From Lumbricus terrestris (Eukaryota > Annelida > Clitellata > Crassiclitellata > Lumbricidae): a stretch of 64,000 nt of DNA. Both the position numbers and the translations under genes were made by a program. The DNA lies in assembly GCA_949752735.1 (NCBI GenBank), contig OX457038.1, positions 61,295,020-61,359,019 of the forward strand, read 5' to 3'. Below are positions 1 to 12,150 of the stretch, one piece after another. The notes below the pieces were generated by a model that saw only the letters and a list, made by a program, of their open reading frames with translations, was not told the DNA's origin and searched no databases. How positions within the stretch are numbered: position 1 is the first letter of the stretch; each line of letters opens with the position of its first letter.

Positions 1-152
1 CAACTATTTTGGGGGCTGTTTTGCGCATGGTACATAATACATATAATACATACTATGGTCCCTCAATATTTAAACTATTTTAGATCGTCTTGGTGTTCGT
101 TAAACCGAGGTCGGTAAGAAAAATGTTGTGCATGGAAAGTGACTGCCACGAT

Positions 153-336
153 GGCATAGATAAACGGTGTCATAGCTAAACGGTGGCATAGATAAACGGT
201 GGCATAGCTAAACGGTGTCATAGCTAAACGGTGGCATAGCTAAACGGTGTCATAGCTAAACGGTGTCATAGCTAAACGGTGGCATAGCTAAACGGTGTCA
301 TAGCTAAACGGTGGCATAGCTAAACGGTGGCATAGA
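153..336. repeat. 16-bp tandem minisatellite
   Basis: About 11.5 head-to-tail copies of a 16-bp unit, GGCATAGCTAAACGGT, with two alternating variants (GGCATAG/GTCATAG and a few GATAAA for GCTAAA). There are no spacers, so it is not a CRISPR array. Flanking sequence shows no gene. Confidence 0.95.
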
Positions 337-747
337 AATGTAGTTTCCATGCAAGTTGTCTCCGGTAAAGTATGCATCGCAGTGGCCAAGGTTACTGAAG
401 AAATCCAGACTTTGATTTATTTTCGCAGAGTTTTGAGACCTTGCCAAGAGCATAAACAATATCTATGCATATACGGAGGCAGAATAGCAGCGTATACGTA
501 TACTTCGCCGTTCTTCTTCTTTCAGCTGCCATTTTGGAGACAACGCTGAAAGTGTTGTTAGTCAGCTCTGGTAAGATCAGACTCTTATAATTATGAGGTG
601 TCAATAAACGTGGTCTTCGACGTTAAACAATTTCCACTCTAGTACATTGCAAGATGCATGCATGGTCTGTTAAATGTGCCTTATGAACTTTCTGAAGCAA
701 ACATACGCACATGCAATCATGCAATGCTACCTACTTGCATACACACA

Positions 748-969
748 CAGTGGCGGCGCCAGGATTTCAGTTTCGGGGGGGGGGGGGGCTGAAGCCTCGC
801 GGCGAAAATTTCACATTTTCATCATCCGTCAAAATTTCTGACGACCTTTTTTTGCCGTCAGCCGAAAATCGTGGATATTTCAATGTAAAAAATTCGGATG
901 ACCCTTTTTTTAGGGGAGCTGAGCCTCTTGTAGGGGGCTTAGCCCCCAGCCCCCCTAGCGCCGCCACTG
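748..969. mobile_element. hAT-type MITE, 222 bp
   Basis: Terminal inverted repeats begin CAGTGGCGGCGCCAGG and end CTAGCGCCGCCACTG. It is flanked by an 8-bp duplication, TACACACA (740-747) and TACACACC (970-977), one mismatch. The interior holds G- and T-runs and a GACGACCTTTTTTT motif. No transposase is encoded. CAG ends with an 8-bp duplication are typical of the hAT superfamily. Confidence 0.88.
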
Positions 970-1350
970 TACACACCCGTACATACCGTACACGTATACC
1001 TGATACATTTACAAATGCATGCATACAAATGCATAGGTGCACACAAACATACATGTACATGTACATGTCCTTACTCCTTAACTCTATATATGAATGTTTG
1101 TTCTATTTATTTCTTACGTATGCCTTTATTTGCCTGTATGTATATCTGGACATTTTTACAAAGCCAAATAAGGAGACATTTGATGACGAAAAGTGTGTCG
1201 AAGTTAATGATTACAATCAATGACGACAGCCATATAGTTACATTACAAGCGTGTAAGTCGTCATAATTAGCCTAACCACATGTAGGTAATAGACTTCCAA
1301 GAATACTTCGTCGACTGAAACGCGACTGAAATTCAGATTTAGACACATAC

Positions 1351-1496
1351 CGAGCACCGCCACGTCATACTCTATCAGAAGTATGACGTCATTCACCGCC
1401 TCAGTCAATATGGCGGCTGCCTGTTGGACCGTAACGCGAGACATGTCCAGTCCATTGATTTCAATGATGCGATCGCCCACCTGAAGTGTACCCTCT
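1351..1496 (-). CDS. GRIP: GRIP-like PDZ exon (C-terminal half of PDZ2)
   Basis: Minus-strand exon between a TTTCAG acceptor (1499-1497) and a GTATGT donor (1350-1345). It enters in phase 2 and leaves in phase 1. Joined to the exon at 7300-7141 it reads through ADR-EGTLQVGDRIIEINGLD and ends LLIEYDVAVL. GRIP1/2 PDZ2 has PADREGTIKPGDRLLSVDG in the matching place and ends LLIEYDVSVM, so family and domain number are well supported. The exon supplies the beta-C to beta-F half of the fold, with helix B (VTVQQAAAILTEAVND). GRIP is a multi-PDZ scaffold that clusters AMPA-type receptors and other membrane proteins. No PDZ3 exon was seen in the remaining 1.35 kb to the left. Confidence 0.86.
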
Positions 1497-2893
1497 CTGA
1501 AACATACAGATTATTTATTTAACACATTTAATCAGAATCAACATATTTTAATAAGTGCCTGCGACTTCAACCAATTCATAAACTCTTAGTTCCAGGTTAT
1601 AAATCTGATTCGTGGAGAACTTTGGCGAAATTTCGTCAACAATATCTTCGTATTTATTAATGTTGCAGCATTCTCGCTAAGAAAGGTTATCATTTCCGAA
1701 AATGCGGGCCCCTCGAAACTGCGGGCCCGGGTGCTGCAGCACCCTTAGCACATATACCTTAATGCGGGCCTGCTCATGCCTAATGGCAAAAGAGTTCAAA
1801 ATGATTGATTTTAGCGAAGAGTACCTTTGTCCTTTGAGACTTATTTTAATGGCGCAAAAAAGATGAAACACGTTGCAATACAGTTACTTCATTGCTGATA
1901 TTGTTGTTTCTTAAGTAGCTGCTGCGTGGTATTACTGGTTTTGACGCTTTTTATATTGTTGTTGGTGGTATTTGACTGAGTTATATCACTTGCTTGCAGG
2001 ATAAGTGTCATGCGTATGTCCCTACAGTTCTTTCTGGCTTAATTTATTCTTTTAGGTCCACTGACATATTTACAATCGTTTACATCTTTCTTTGTTGTCG
2101 TTTTCTAGTAGATAATAACTTCTTGGTCTGCCTCTCTTCGTCTTTCATCTTTCGTCCTTCTGTCTACACCTTACACAAGGGCGAGCGAAAAATATGAAGG
2201 TTTATTTATATGTTACCGTTTCGCGAAAGTTCAGACAGACGAAATCGTACGGTACATGGTAAACTTTCAATGCCGACGATATATGCATATGCAAGGCGCT
2301 TTTTTAAAAGGCGCAATGAAAATTTATGATTAGACTATACACAGATACCTGTGTAAATGTATAATAATTGTACATAATTATTGCATTGTGTATATAAATT
2401 CATAAAGCGCCTATCGCAGTGCACCTCAGTCAGCCCGAAAGACCCAGAGAAAAGAAAGTAGTTTTGAGACAGCGGAAAGATGTGCTTGATGTATCAGTTA
2501 ATAATGAAGAACATATGTCAAATTGTCAATGAAGTGAGCGGATTCAAAAGTGCAGGACCAATGAAAGCCAAGCAGTTCTCACTCGCGGGACAAAGAGATC
2601 ATGTCTGTCACATGAACGTAGTGGACGAAGAGAGGAGGAAGCTGAAGTCGGCAGGCGCGGATGAGATCACAAAGCCAGAGTAAGACCGATAAATCAAAGT
2701 AAGAACCTTGAGCTAAATTCGAGCAGTGAGAGAACCAGCGAATGTGATTAAACATGAAAGAATGAATATGGGACGGGGCCGATGGGCGAAGAAGTCGAGC
2801 TATCAGTCTGGCAGCTATATACATACCCAAATATAAACAAGCGTAGCCTATTATATATACGTAGGCCTACACACATACTGTGCACATACTTGT

Positions 2894-3102
2894 GGGGCGC
2901 GGTGGTGTAGTGGGTATGTTCGTTGCCTTGCAACCTGAGGGTTGCAGGTTCGAACCCACCTCAGGTAGGGACCTTGGGCAAGTCCTTCACTCGCAATTAC
3001 TCAGCGCTTCGGCGTGAAACTCCGATGCAGCGTCCGCGCTGTAGTCGGGAGCGCCTCTGAGTAGAAAGCTTGAAGGGGCGCTATAATAAGTGCGCATACA
3101 AA
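2894..3102 (+). mobile_element. tRNA-derived SINE, copy A
   Basis: Starts GGGGCGCGGTGGTGTAGTGG, which resembles a pol III A box, and carries a B box GGTTCGAACCC at 2947-2957. The body includes CCTTGGGCAAGT and CAGCGCTTCGGCGTGAAACTCC. The 3' tail GTCGGGAGCGCCTCTGAGTAG...GGCGCTATAA is the same as the LINE tail at 25205 and 33431. Further copies lie at 40260, 47673 and 50452. Confidence 0.9.
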
Positions 3103-5634
3103 TATACTTGCATGCATACCGTACACGCGTATAAACATATGCATAGAAGTCATTCGGTTTTAAAGGAGGGCATACAAGGTTTAGAGGGGGGGGGCAAAAC
3201 CTGATCAGCTTTTCGAGTTTGCAGTTAGTCAAAGTGTGTAAAACTGTGGTTAAAATTAATGATCCAACATGGCTTTCTTCTTGCCACCATTAATTTCTAA
3301 GAACACTGTGAGTCATTAAAAACCCTTGTCATCAATTTGAGTGAAATCTCGGAATACTGACGATTGATAGTCTAGTCAGTTGAAGTGCTATTATATAGAC
3401 TACATAATTTTTTAAAGCTAGACCATCGTAGACTAAAACAACGTCACGACAACCCCATGTGGGGTTATGTTGGTAAAATGGTGTTTACCAAAGAGGATAA
3501 ACATAATATAACACCTCTAAAACGAACAAAAATCACGATAGAAAAGGTTTTTCAAAGGAATTTTCAGACGCAGGCGGACTTGTGGTGGATTTAATTATAG
3601 GTAGTTTAGTTGTTGTCCTTGCAAAGATCATAAAATGGAGTATTTTCGTTGTCAATGGGGCAGCAACCCACCCACCCTCTAATGACCAGAATGGACGACA
3701 ATGTTAAGCAGGTGAATCGGTGGTGCTCAAAAAGAAAGATCTGTGGACTAAGATTGCACCGTGCGCAGAGACAGAACTGGAGAGAGCTAGGAATCAGCCA
3801 TTGGATCATTAGTACTAATTTAGTAGTAATTAATAATCGTTGAGAGTGATTTACATTTGCTATGTTTAAAGAATTCACATAGGCCTACTAACAAGCAAAT
3901 AAAGTTTCAACGTTATACGGTAGTCAGCTATTGAGGTTGTATATACCCTGAAAGCCCAAGTCAGTTTCATCTGCTTTACTGATGAAAAAACTCTACTGTA
4001 GCAACACCCAGTATAGCAGCTTGATAGCGTTTACGTTTCTGTCGATGCAAGGAAGGAATCTGTTGTGATTTCGACCAAATTTTTGCAAGTCTCTTGTTAT
4101 CGTTTCTCTCGGGGTCTCTGCACTCGATCGTACAAACATCCGTTTCGTCGAATAACGTGTGTATCGGTCAATGGAAGCTATCACTAAGATGTTCTATCAG
4201 TGCAAGGCTTTTAGTCAGACATTCGTCAGACAACGGAGGTAGGCCCAGGGTGAGAATTTCCGGGGGAGTTGTGGGAGTTCAACCTTCCGTCTTTCTTATA
4301 GGATATCATAATAAAGTCGTCATTGCACACCCCAAGGCCACATAAATCAGCGTCTGACCACCAGTAATTTTTCGACAATTCTTATGCTGGGTAGGCCCCC
4401 ATAGCAGAACAGCACTCCTGCACAAAGAGATTTGGAGACTGTTGAGTTACTGAACCTGATTCAACCCTGATACTTTATGGCCACCTACCGGTAACTGCCC
4501 TGACTTAAATACAGTTGACTACAGATGCATGAATGTCATGCAGAAGACGTCTACAGATATCAAAGAGGAGTTGAGCAATCGAATTGCGAAGGCATGACAC
4601 GAAATGGATCGAGCATCATTGATGACCATCCCACTCGACCCGGACCACCACGGACTACTCTCACGGACAACCCTTCTAACACAACGCATTTGATTACGAT
4701 TACGATGATTCAGTCAAGCAGTGGTGCTCACTTCTTCGCGCATGCGTAGATGCCTCAGAAGCATGAAGTGTTGCTTTCTTTATTCTCACCAGTAACTCTT
4801 CCATCTTAACTTAGATTTTCTGCTCTCCAAGTGATGAATTAAGATATATAATTTCATCAAATGCATGGGCATACATGTACCGGTATATAGCTGATTTCCT
4901 ATTAAATTCAGTGAGCATCTGCCCTCTGTTCCCAAAATTACGTCGCTGCACAAAATCTGCATGCATGTGCACATGATTCGTACACAGTATACACATGCAT
5001 ACACATAATACTCGTATGTAGAAAAAGCACTAGTGGCTGCTATATCCTATAGGATTATTCCCTTATGCAATGAAACTGCCGTCTCTACGTATGGACCTAT
5101 ACACGTGCAGTTTATACCGTATAATATACGACACACCAGCTGCTGCCTAATTACTCAGTCTCGTACACAGATGAATGAGCAAAGCCCAGCAAAACGTTTC
5201 TGCGCCGCAGTCGGGCTGTATACTAAATGGCTGCTAATGGCAACCGGTTCCCATTTATAAGACGAGCAGCCTTCAAGTCGGCGTCAGTATATTTTCAGCT
5301 TTCAACAGGTGCCTGTGGTAGGTGTGCAGTTCGAAGGCGTTTGCTTGGGTAACCAGCTTCCGACTGCGTTGTGTATATGTTCCTTGTGAAATGGATCTTA
5401 TGTCTATACGTCCTCTGTGTACGTGTTTCTTCTCAAGGCCTCATAGATCCACTTCCACGCCATGGATTATGCTATATAGGTCTATTGTTCATGCTATACG
5501 ATGAGACAGGACAGAATACTAGGATATGAAGAAGTACAAATTAGCATAAGTTAATTGGAACAGTTATTAACAAGTGTCACTGTTACTAAGCCTAAATCCT
5601 GGTACAACAACCAAGAAGCTTGCCCCCCTTAAAA

Positions 5635-5781
5635 CAGTGGCGGCGCCAGCTATAGGCCTACAATTGGAGTTATTAGGTATGCAGGTCGTGGAGATTAAAT
5701 GTACAAAAAAAATCCAAATTATTTCTGCTGGTCATAAGACACGTCAAGAGTAAAATAAGCAGATATATATCGCCGCCACTG
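5635..5781. mobile_element. hAT-type MITE, 147 bp
   Basis: Inverted ends CAGTGGCGGCG and CGCCGCCACTG. Flanking 8-bp duplication CCTTAAAA (5627-5634) and CCTAAAAA (5782-5789), one mismatch. The ends match those of the MITE at 748, but the interior is different and AT-rich. Confidence 0.8.
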
Positions 5782-6249
5782 CCTAAAAACGAGATCTAAT
5801 TTTTGCATGGCAAATCAGATGACCTGCATAGTTGAATAAAGGTAAATTTCAGACTTTTAAGATTCTAACAGACGGTACAGACCATTTCCCGAGCAGAGAG
5901 CCAACGCCCAAGTTGCCAGCACGCACAGTTGAGATTTTATGCTCCTATCTGGACATATCAATTGTATAGACCAGCTACAGTAATCAAGACGACTGGACTT
6001 GAGAAGAAATTGCATGTCAAAGATATCCTCATGATAAGGGACCTGACGACTAATATTGCGTAGGTCACTAATAAATACATTAATTAGATGAAACCATACA
6101 AAATAGGCCTAATGCCATTTACAGTCAGCGAGAGGCATTTAGAATCGAACACAAGACCGAATTACCGAGCAGCATAAGGCATTACCTCCACGGAGTCTGT
6201 CCTCGCAACACAACGAGCAGAGAGTCGCATGAATAAAGTGGGCTTGATT

Positions 6250-6660
6250 TTATTTATTTACTTAGAGGTGCTCCCATCCTCAGTGCGGCCAAATAGAAAG
6301 TTGCCTTAAGGTGAGAGAGGAAAGCCTGAGAAGGACTTTTAGAAAGGGAGCAGAGTGTCAGAGGAAGACCATTTGAGGTTGAGGGGCCTACCACAGAGAA
6401 AGCACGGCTCTGCATAGTGGAAGTACGAGCAAAATGGACTGAGAGAAAACTTTGTTCAGTCGAACGAAAAGTGGAAATAGCAAGCACTAAGTAGGGCTAC
6501 AGAGCTCATAAAGATAGGCAGGAGCAAGGCCGCCTAATATGAAGCGCCAGACAATAATATGAGTAAAGATCCTGTACTCGATTCGCTGCATGAATAGGAG
6601 CCAGTGGAGAACGTCATGCATATAGCTGTAGATGTGGCTGGTAGTTGGTCTTCCTGCATG
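6250..6660 (-). mobile_element. Non-LTR retrotransposon 3' fragment
   Basis: The minus strand encodes the C-terminal end of the same LINE family as at 23849. It contains VLHWLLFMQRIEYRI, then GLAPAYLYEL, then [16 protein letters not shown] and FLSHLKATFY, and ends in a tail GGGAGCACCTCTAAGTAA. The frame is broken (a stop follows LYEL), and the reverse transcriptase core is missing. It is a dead, 5'-truncated copy in the GRIP intron. Confidence 0.88.
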
Positions 6661-6795
6661 ACGCGGGTTTTGTGCATGGGCGCTGAGAAATTTCGATTTT
6701 TTGCATTACATTACATTACAGCTACATGTAAACAAGCGAGTCACTCCGTTCAAAGTTTAGACCAGTGACAGAAACTATACCATCTTCGATAGGTT

Positions 6796-6883
6796 AAGGA
6801 GGAGGAGGAAGAGGAGGAGGAGGAGGAGGAGGAGGAGGAGGAGGAGGAGGAGGAGGAGGAGGAGGAGGAGGAGGAGGAGGAGG
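6796..6883. repeat. (AGG)n microsatellite
   Basis: Nearly uninterrupted AGG trinucleotide run. The leucine-rich reading frame on the minus strand here is a product of the repeat. Confidence 0.95.
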
Positions 6884-7140
6884 AGTAGGCCTATATTTGA
6901 CTTCATGGATGACCACATGTTCTTAGGTTCAAAGGACAACAGTTGAACCGTTGAGTGACAAGATAAACACGTAGTAGACCTATAGAAGAACACACCGCAA
7001 CACGAAAGGAAACTGAACATCAGACAACGAAAATCAACATAAATTACCTTACGTTACCACACAGAGCGACACAGGATGAGAAAACTATGAAATGTTGTTC
7101 TATTGTTAGTCGTCACTTTCCCCGAATGATCTGGTCTTAC

Positions 7141-7300
7141 CTGTCTGCTGGACTGCCAGCGATAATCTTCGTGACGATGAGTGGTAGACTGCCGTCCGAT
7201 GGGTCGCAGTAGGCACCGCCGCGAAGAACGAAACCGAACCCTTCACCACTCGGGTCCTTATCCAGCAGAATCTCTATGCGTCTGCTCGTCGATTTTGGCG
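7141..7300 (-). CDS. GRIP: GRIP-like PDZ exon (N-terminal half of PDZ2)
   Basis: Minus-strand exon after the acceptor TTTTTTTAG (7309-7301), ending in ...GCAGACAG|GTAAG. It enters in phase 1 and leaves in phase 2, fitting the exon at 1496-1351. The protein reads RRIEILLDKDPSGEGFGFVLRGG and continues to GSPADR. GFGFVLRGG is the carboxylate-binding GLGF-type loop of a PDZ domain, and GRIP PDZ2 has FGFVIRGGAH in that place. This half carries beta-A to beta-C. Transcription runs leftwards, away from RELN, so GRIP 5' exons (PDZ1, N terminus) should lie to the right. None was recognised in 7.3-22 kb. Confidence 0.87.
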
Positions 7301-7586
7301 CTAAAAAAATACGCGCATACGTAAACAAATTATACGCAAACAAATTATACTTAAACAAATTATACATAATATAATTATGTATCTGTGTTGTCTTATGTTT
7401 TTTTACTAAATGCCGGAAAGAATTGAAAGCATGGATGGGCATCAAAGCAAAATGCGATGCGTCGGGTATACTGTTTATAAAAATAATAACGTCTTGATTA
7501 TGATCTTTACTGTCTAAAAATCGTGATTATCATCATGATCACGACATCAACAACAGAGATGTTGTTGTCAATGATTATTTATCCGA

Positions 7587-7642
7587 TGATGATGATGATG
7601 GTGATGATGATGATGATGATGATGATAATGATGATGATGATA

Positions 7643-7698
<56 letters not shown>
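7587..7698. repeat. (GAT)n microsatellite
   Basis: GATGATGAT run with occasional GAT to AAT or GGT changes. The methionine-rich open frame across it is an artefact of the repeat. Confidence 0.95.
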
Positions 7699-7699
<1 letters not shown>

Positions 7700-8296
7700 G
7701 TGAGTGCAATGAGATGTCGCAATTGCTGTTGTTAGTGAAGATGATTATGACGACTAAGATTCTGCTGCAGATGATATAGTGCTATTGTTCTGACTACCAG
7801 GTACTGTAGTTGTTGCTATTGATGTTGACCCTATGTGATGCTATAATTCGCCTTAAAACTTTCCAGAGATGATTGAGCAGAGACTGTTCCAGTTACTGAC
7901 CATGACCCCTAAGTGGCATTGAAGCGACGTCCATCCTTCGACCTTCTTCCACTTCCCCAATCTCCTCCCTCTTCGTCTCCCAGATCTGCAGGTCGGTCGT
8001 CTGCATCCTAAAGAGGTCATCATCTGGTTCTCTGCTCCTCTTCTCAGCCGCCAAAACTAGGTCACGGTCTGCTGGCGCATCACAGTTCCGCCTCAGCATC
8101 GGCTTTTGTCTGTGATGGTGCTTCTGATTCTGATCGGCTGCAGGCGTTTGATGGCGAGCTGCTGCTCAATCATTCCTGAACAATTCCGAAAAGCTAATCC
8201 AATGAAAACATCGGTGCTTTGAGTAAAAACAAGACAAGAAGCGCACCGTTGAATTCCGAAGACCATAAAGGAGGTGTGCGCCGTAGGCTGCATATA

Positions 8297-8570
8297 GTTG
8301 CAGACCTTACCAATAAATTCGTCGCGATCTTTCTATTAAAACAAGTCTGTTGTTGCAGACCTTGTCGGTAAATTGGTGGCGATATTTCTATTAAAACAAG
8401 TATGTTGTTGCAGAACCTACCAATAAATTTTTGACGATCATTCCAATAAAAACGAATAAAGGTTGCAAACCTTAACAATAAATCTGTGACTATTTTTCTG
8501 TTGCAGATGAGTTTGTGAGTGCAAATCTTACGAATAAATGTGTGGCGATCATGCTAAAGAGTAAACGGCC
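8297..8570. repeat. Diverged ~60-bp tandem repeat
   Basis: Four to five degenerate copies of a unit like TTGCAGACCTTACCAATAAA...GCGATCTTTCTATTAAAACAAGT. The first two copies are closest; the last is shortened. There is no coding frame across the copies. Confidence 0.8.
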
Positions 8571-8978
8571 TAAGTCTTCAATATAATAATAGACCCTATA
8601 GCATATATAATCACATCACGCTTTCAGTGTACTTTCACCTTAAAAGAAATATCGGTTGATTTATTGTGCATTAGAATAATGGCGCTATAGAAGTCATCAG
8701 ATTGGATTTGGTTCTTATCTCCAGACTGTTTAGCATAATCTAACAAAATATGACGGAGAAGAGCATATGACGGAGAAAACCACGGTAGAGTGGAACAGAG
8801 CCTATAACAGATTACCGTACTAGGCTATACAACGAGAATACGGTCAAAATAAGACAGAATGACGTGCTTAAATATAGCATTAGACATTATAATGCAGACA
8901 AGTATAAAAATATATTAAGATATAATAATTAAAACACCTTGTAGTGCAACACAACTTACTATATGACATAGTTTTACT

Positions 8979-9366
8979 CATAGTTGTAAAAAACTTTTTT
9001 TCCGTTTTTTATTCTCTCCCAAAAAACGTCGTTTTTTTCCTTTTTTATTTTTTCCATCGTTTTTTATCGTTTTTATTTTTTCTTTAACTTTATTTATTCA
9101 TTGACTTTCTGTTATTATTTTCCTTAATTTTAATTTTTTCTTATATTCCTTATGTTTTCCGCCAACTCTCAAGGATTCAGCTAACCAAAGTCATTTTTCA
9201 TCGTTTAACATCATCATTTAAGGTTAAAATGCGGTTTTAGATGTAGCAAAGTCAAATTATTTACCGTTTTCGTTTTTTATCGTTTTTTGTCGTTTTTTTA
9301 TTTTTTCGAAAAAAACGACGTTTTTTACCGTTTTTTATTCCGTTTACATCGTTTTTTACATCTATG
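8979..9366. mobile_element. T-rich hAT-type MITE, 388 bp
   Basis: Ends CATAGTTGTAAAAAAC and GTTTTTTACATCTATG are inverted repeats with one mismatch. They are flanked by a perfect 8-bp duplication, GTTTTACT (8971-8978 and 9367-9374). The interior is built largely of CGTTTTTTATCGTTTTT-like blocks. No coding capacity. Confidence 0.85.
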
Positions 9367-9374
9367 GTTTTACT

Positions 9375-11942
9375 GCATTAATTTTGTGTTCAAATACCTC
9401 AATCCTGGCAGATTATATCTATAACTTTTTCTATCCAATTTTGTTGTTCCGATTCGATGCGTTTCTCAATTCACTCCCTGCAAAACAGTAATGCAATCAG
9501 AATTGCTATACATGTAGATATACCGACAAGGTAATATACTAGGTTTAAGATTGGACTATAGGTATATGCTAAGATATGGGACGGTAAGGTATGGTTATCA
9601 GCAAGGCGTTTTAACTGATTTCAAAATGTGCTATATACAATATTAGATAGTACGTACTTAGATAGTCCTACACACTACACACACAGACACAATACGTATA
9701 AAATGCATGCGTGTATAGATGTACAATATGTTCAATGTTATAATCGTACATGTACATGCATGCATGCAGAATAACACCAATGACCGATTGATTCATTCAT
9801 TTGAATTCTTCATCCATTCATCCATCCATTCATCTATCGATCTACCATCTATTTCTTTGAAATTCACACATTCGAAGCAGGTCACAATATCAAGTTCTAC
9901 GAGACTCTGAATACTCTGTGGAATACGAATACCAGACAATCTTGCTATGAAAGCTGTTCTAAACGTCATGCTTTTGCTAACCTGCTGCGTTTCCTATAAT
10001 CCCCTTTCAACATATCCAACTCCCATCCACTTCCACTTTGCACCTTTCCACCACTTCCTCTCCTCCTACTCCTGATATATACCACAAGGCGCTCCATCAC
10101 TTCGTCCGACCGGCAATCTATCTGCGCATCATGTTCACGGTAGAGCAACAGCTTCCCGGCTCCTGTGGCTGCTACTGCTGCGAGAGCTTTGATGGTATGG
10201 CGAGTACATTCTTCACAACAGCAGCAGCGGCTACTATAATATGGTCGAACACCTCCGATATAGTAACAGCTGATACTAATACGCACCACTGTAATAATTA
10301 AAACTGATACTAATACGAGAATTCGGTAATTGCCACCATACGAAGTGCCATTAATCGTAACGGGGAAAACACTATCGTCACTTTGAAAGTAATTCAGCAT
10401 TTATTTGTGTAGGCATAATGCAAAGAACAAAATCAAGCTCGCACATTGGCGCAATATCAAGTCACGTCCGCAAATATCCGGGATGCTCTGTTTATTCCGA
10501 AGTCTTCTGATGCCAGGTCAAAATCCGGGAGGTCAAACTTTAAACACTTTAAACTCTGCAGATTATAGTCACATTATTCCAACATAGAAGTCTTTTGCAG
10601 ACTGCATAGCCTACTCAGTGAGAGTGCAGACATAATTATTCACTCTATTTTTTATTGTTTTACCAACAGACACTAAGCCATGTATACAGCATTAAGTGTT
10701 TGGTATAGATTCTTGTTTTATTCCGTCAGTTACATGCACTATTTTCTAATAAGTATTTAAATATTGAACAACCTTTGCCGCAATTGTACTTGTGTAAAAA
10801 AAATCGAGCCGTACTTATTCGCCACTGTTGTCGACGTGTAGCTTATTGAAAACCTTGAATTGTTAACGGTTGGAATAATTATATGACAGCTAACGATTAG
10901 GGCACCCTCATTAAGGACATCTAGGTAGAGGGTCAGAGTGATTATAGGAATACGGCCGGGTCATCCAGATGTGAACAGAACGCATCTGAATTCTGCCTGT
11001 ACCGTCATTGAGTATACAGTCTGCACGTGCGCTTGCAGTCTGCGGTATTGCTTTGATTTCCATTAGAGTCATTTCGAAACTAAAGACTTCTCGCTAAATA
11101 GATCAAAGTACACCCTCTGTAGCGCAGATAAGCAGGTCAGACTATGCCTATAAGTACTATAATTCGCTGGAGTAAGATGTCCGCCAAACGTGAGGGTAAT
11201 GCCAAATGCGGACAAAGGGAGGGAAGCGACCAAAGTTGGACAGATTGTGGAAACCATTAGATCATTTTATAGATGACCTCTACGGCTTGTTGGTACACGG
11301 GGATTGTTATGGTGGACAGCAATAACATTATTATAGTGTAATGTGAACGCGAATAAATGTGCTGACTCCAGCATGCATATATGGTTAAGATCTTAGTCTT
11401 GTGTACTGAGTACTGTACATAGAATGCTTTCTCTGGATCGGATACGTATAATAACTAACCCCATGCAAAGCCATTTCTGAAGATCACATGTAGCCTATAT
11501 AGCCTACTACACGGACTTTTTTGCTGCAAACGGCATGCCCACTTCACGAACACATATAAACACAGATATATCTGCTAAATGTTAGCATAACTTACATAAA
11601 CAAAACACATAAAATATTGTGGATGATATAAGATGTGCCGTGTAAATACGTTCATAAACACAGACATCATAAACGGTCTCTGCTGCAGTGGATGGTATAA
11701 TGTGGAGCGCATAAAAATAATTATGTCTATGGTGTGTACTGTGTAGCCAGATACATGTATGCTGTTACATCCACGGGGTCACATTAATACGCACCGACCT
11801 ATGTTTGCCATTTTCCTATCGTCTGTATTTCTCTCTCCTACTCATATAACTATACTTCTCTCCTACTACTTCTATAGTTCTCCTATTCAAACTCTTTTCT
11901 TCATTGACAATCGAATCTAACCTTATAACTTCTTCAAAAGGT
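9375..11942. other. Gene-free AT-rich interval
   Basis: No exon or transposon could be supported. A 144-codon minus-strand open frame (10400-9966) is cysteine-rich in the middle but has no recognisable domain, so I did not call it. Confidence 0.6.
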
Positions 11943-12150
11943 CACACACACACACACACACGCAACGCACACACACACGCCCAAACACCCACACACACAC
12001 ATACACACAAACACATATGCCTACAAACACACACATACCTACAAACACACACACACAAACACACACACCTACACACATACACACACACACACGCCTACAA
12101 TCACACACACACACACACAAACCTACAAACGCACGCACACACACCTACAC
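11943..12150. repeat. (CA)n-rich array
   Basis: CACACA runs interrupted by CCTACAAA, giving a loose minisatellite. Open frames on both strands here are repeat artefacts. Confidence 0.93.

Larger units (their letters stand above)
1497..7140 (-). other. GRIP intron, 5.6 kb
   Basis: Intron between the two PDZ2 half exons, donor GTAAG at 7140-7136 and acceptor CAG at 1499-1497 on the minus strand. It holds a SINE (2894), a MITE (5635), a LINE 3' fragment (6250) and an AGG repeat (6796). The rest is AT-rich DNA without any reading frame I can support. Confidence 0.8.

Noticed and set aside
153..336. CRISPR-like direct repeats (also 17336-17478)
   Set aside because: Units are contiguous with no spacers, and the genome is animal; these are minisatellites.
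2894..3000. tRNA gene
   Set aside because: A- and B-box-like motifs are present, but no cloverleaf could be completed. Four dispersed copies share a LINE tail, so it is a SINE.
9966..10400. 144-codon minus-strand frame as a GRIP 5' exon or gene
   Set aside because: No PDZ or other domain, no matching splice phase, composition like surrounding DNA.
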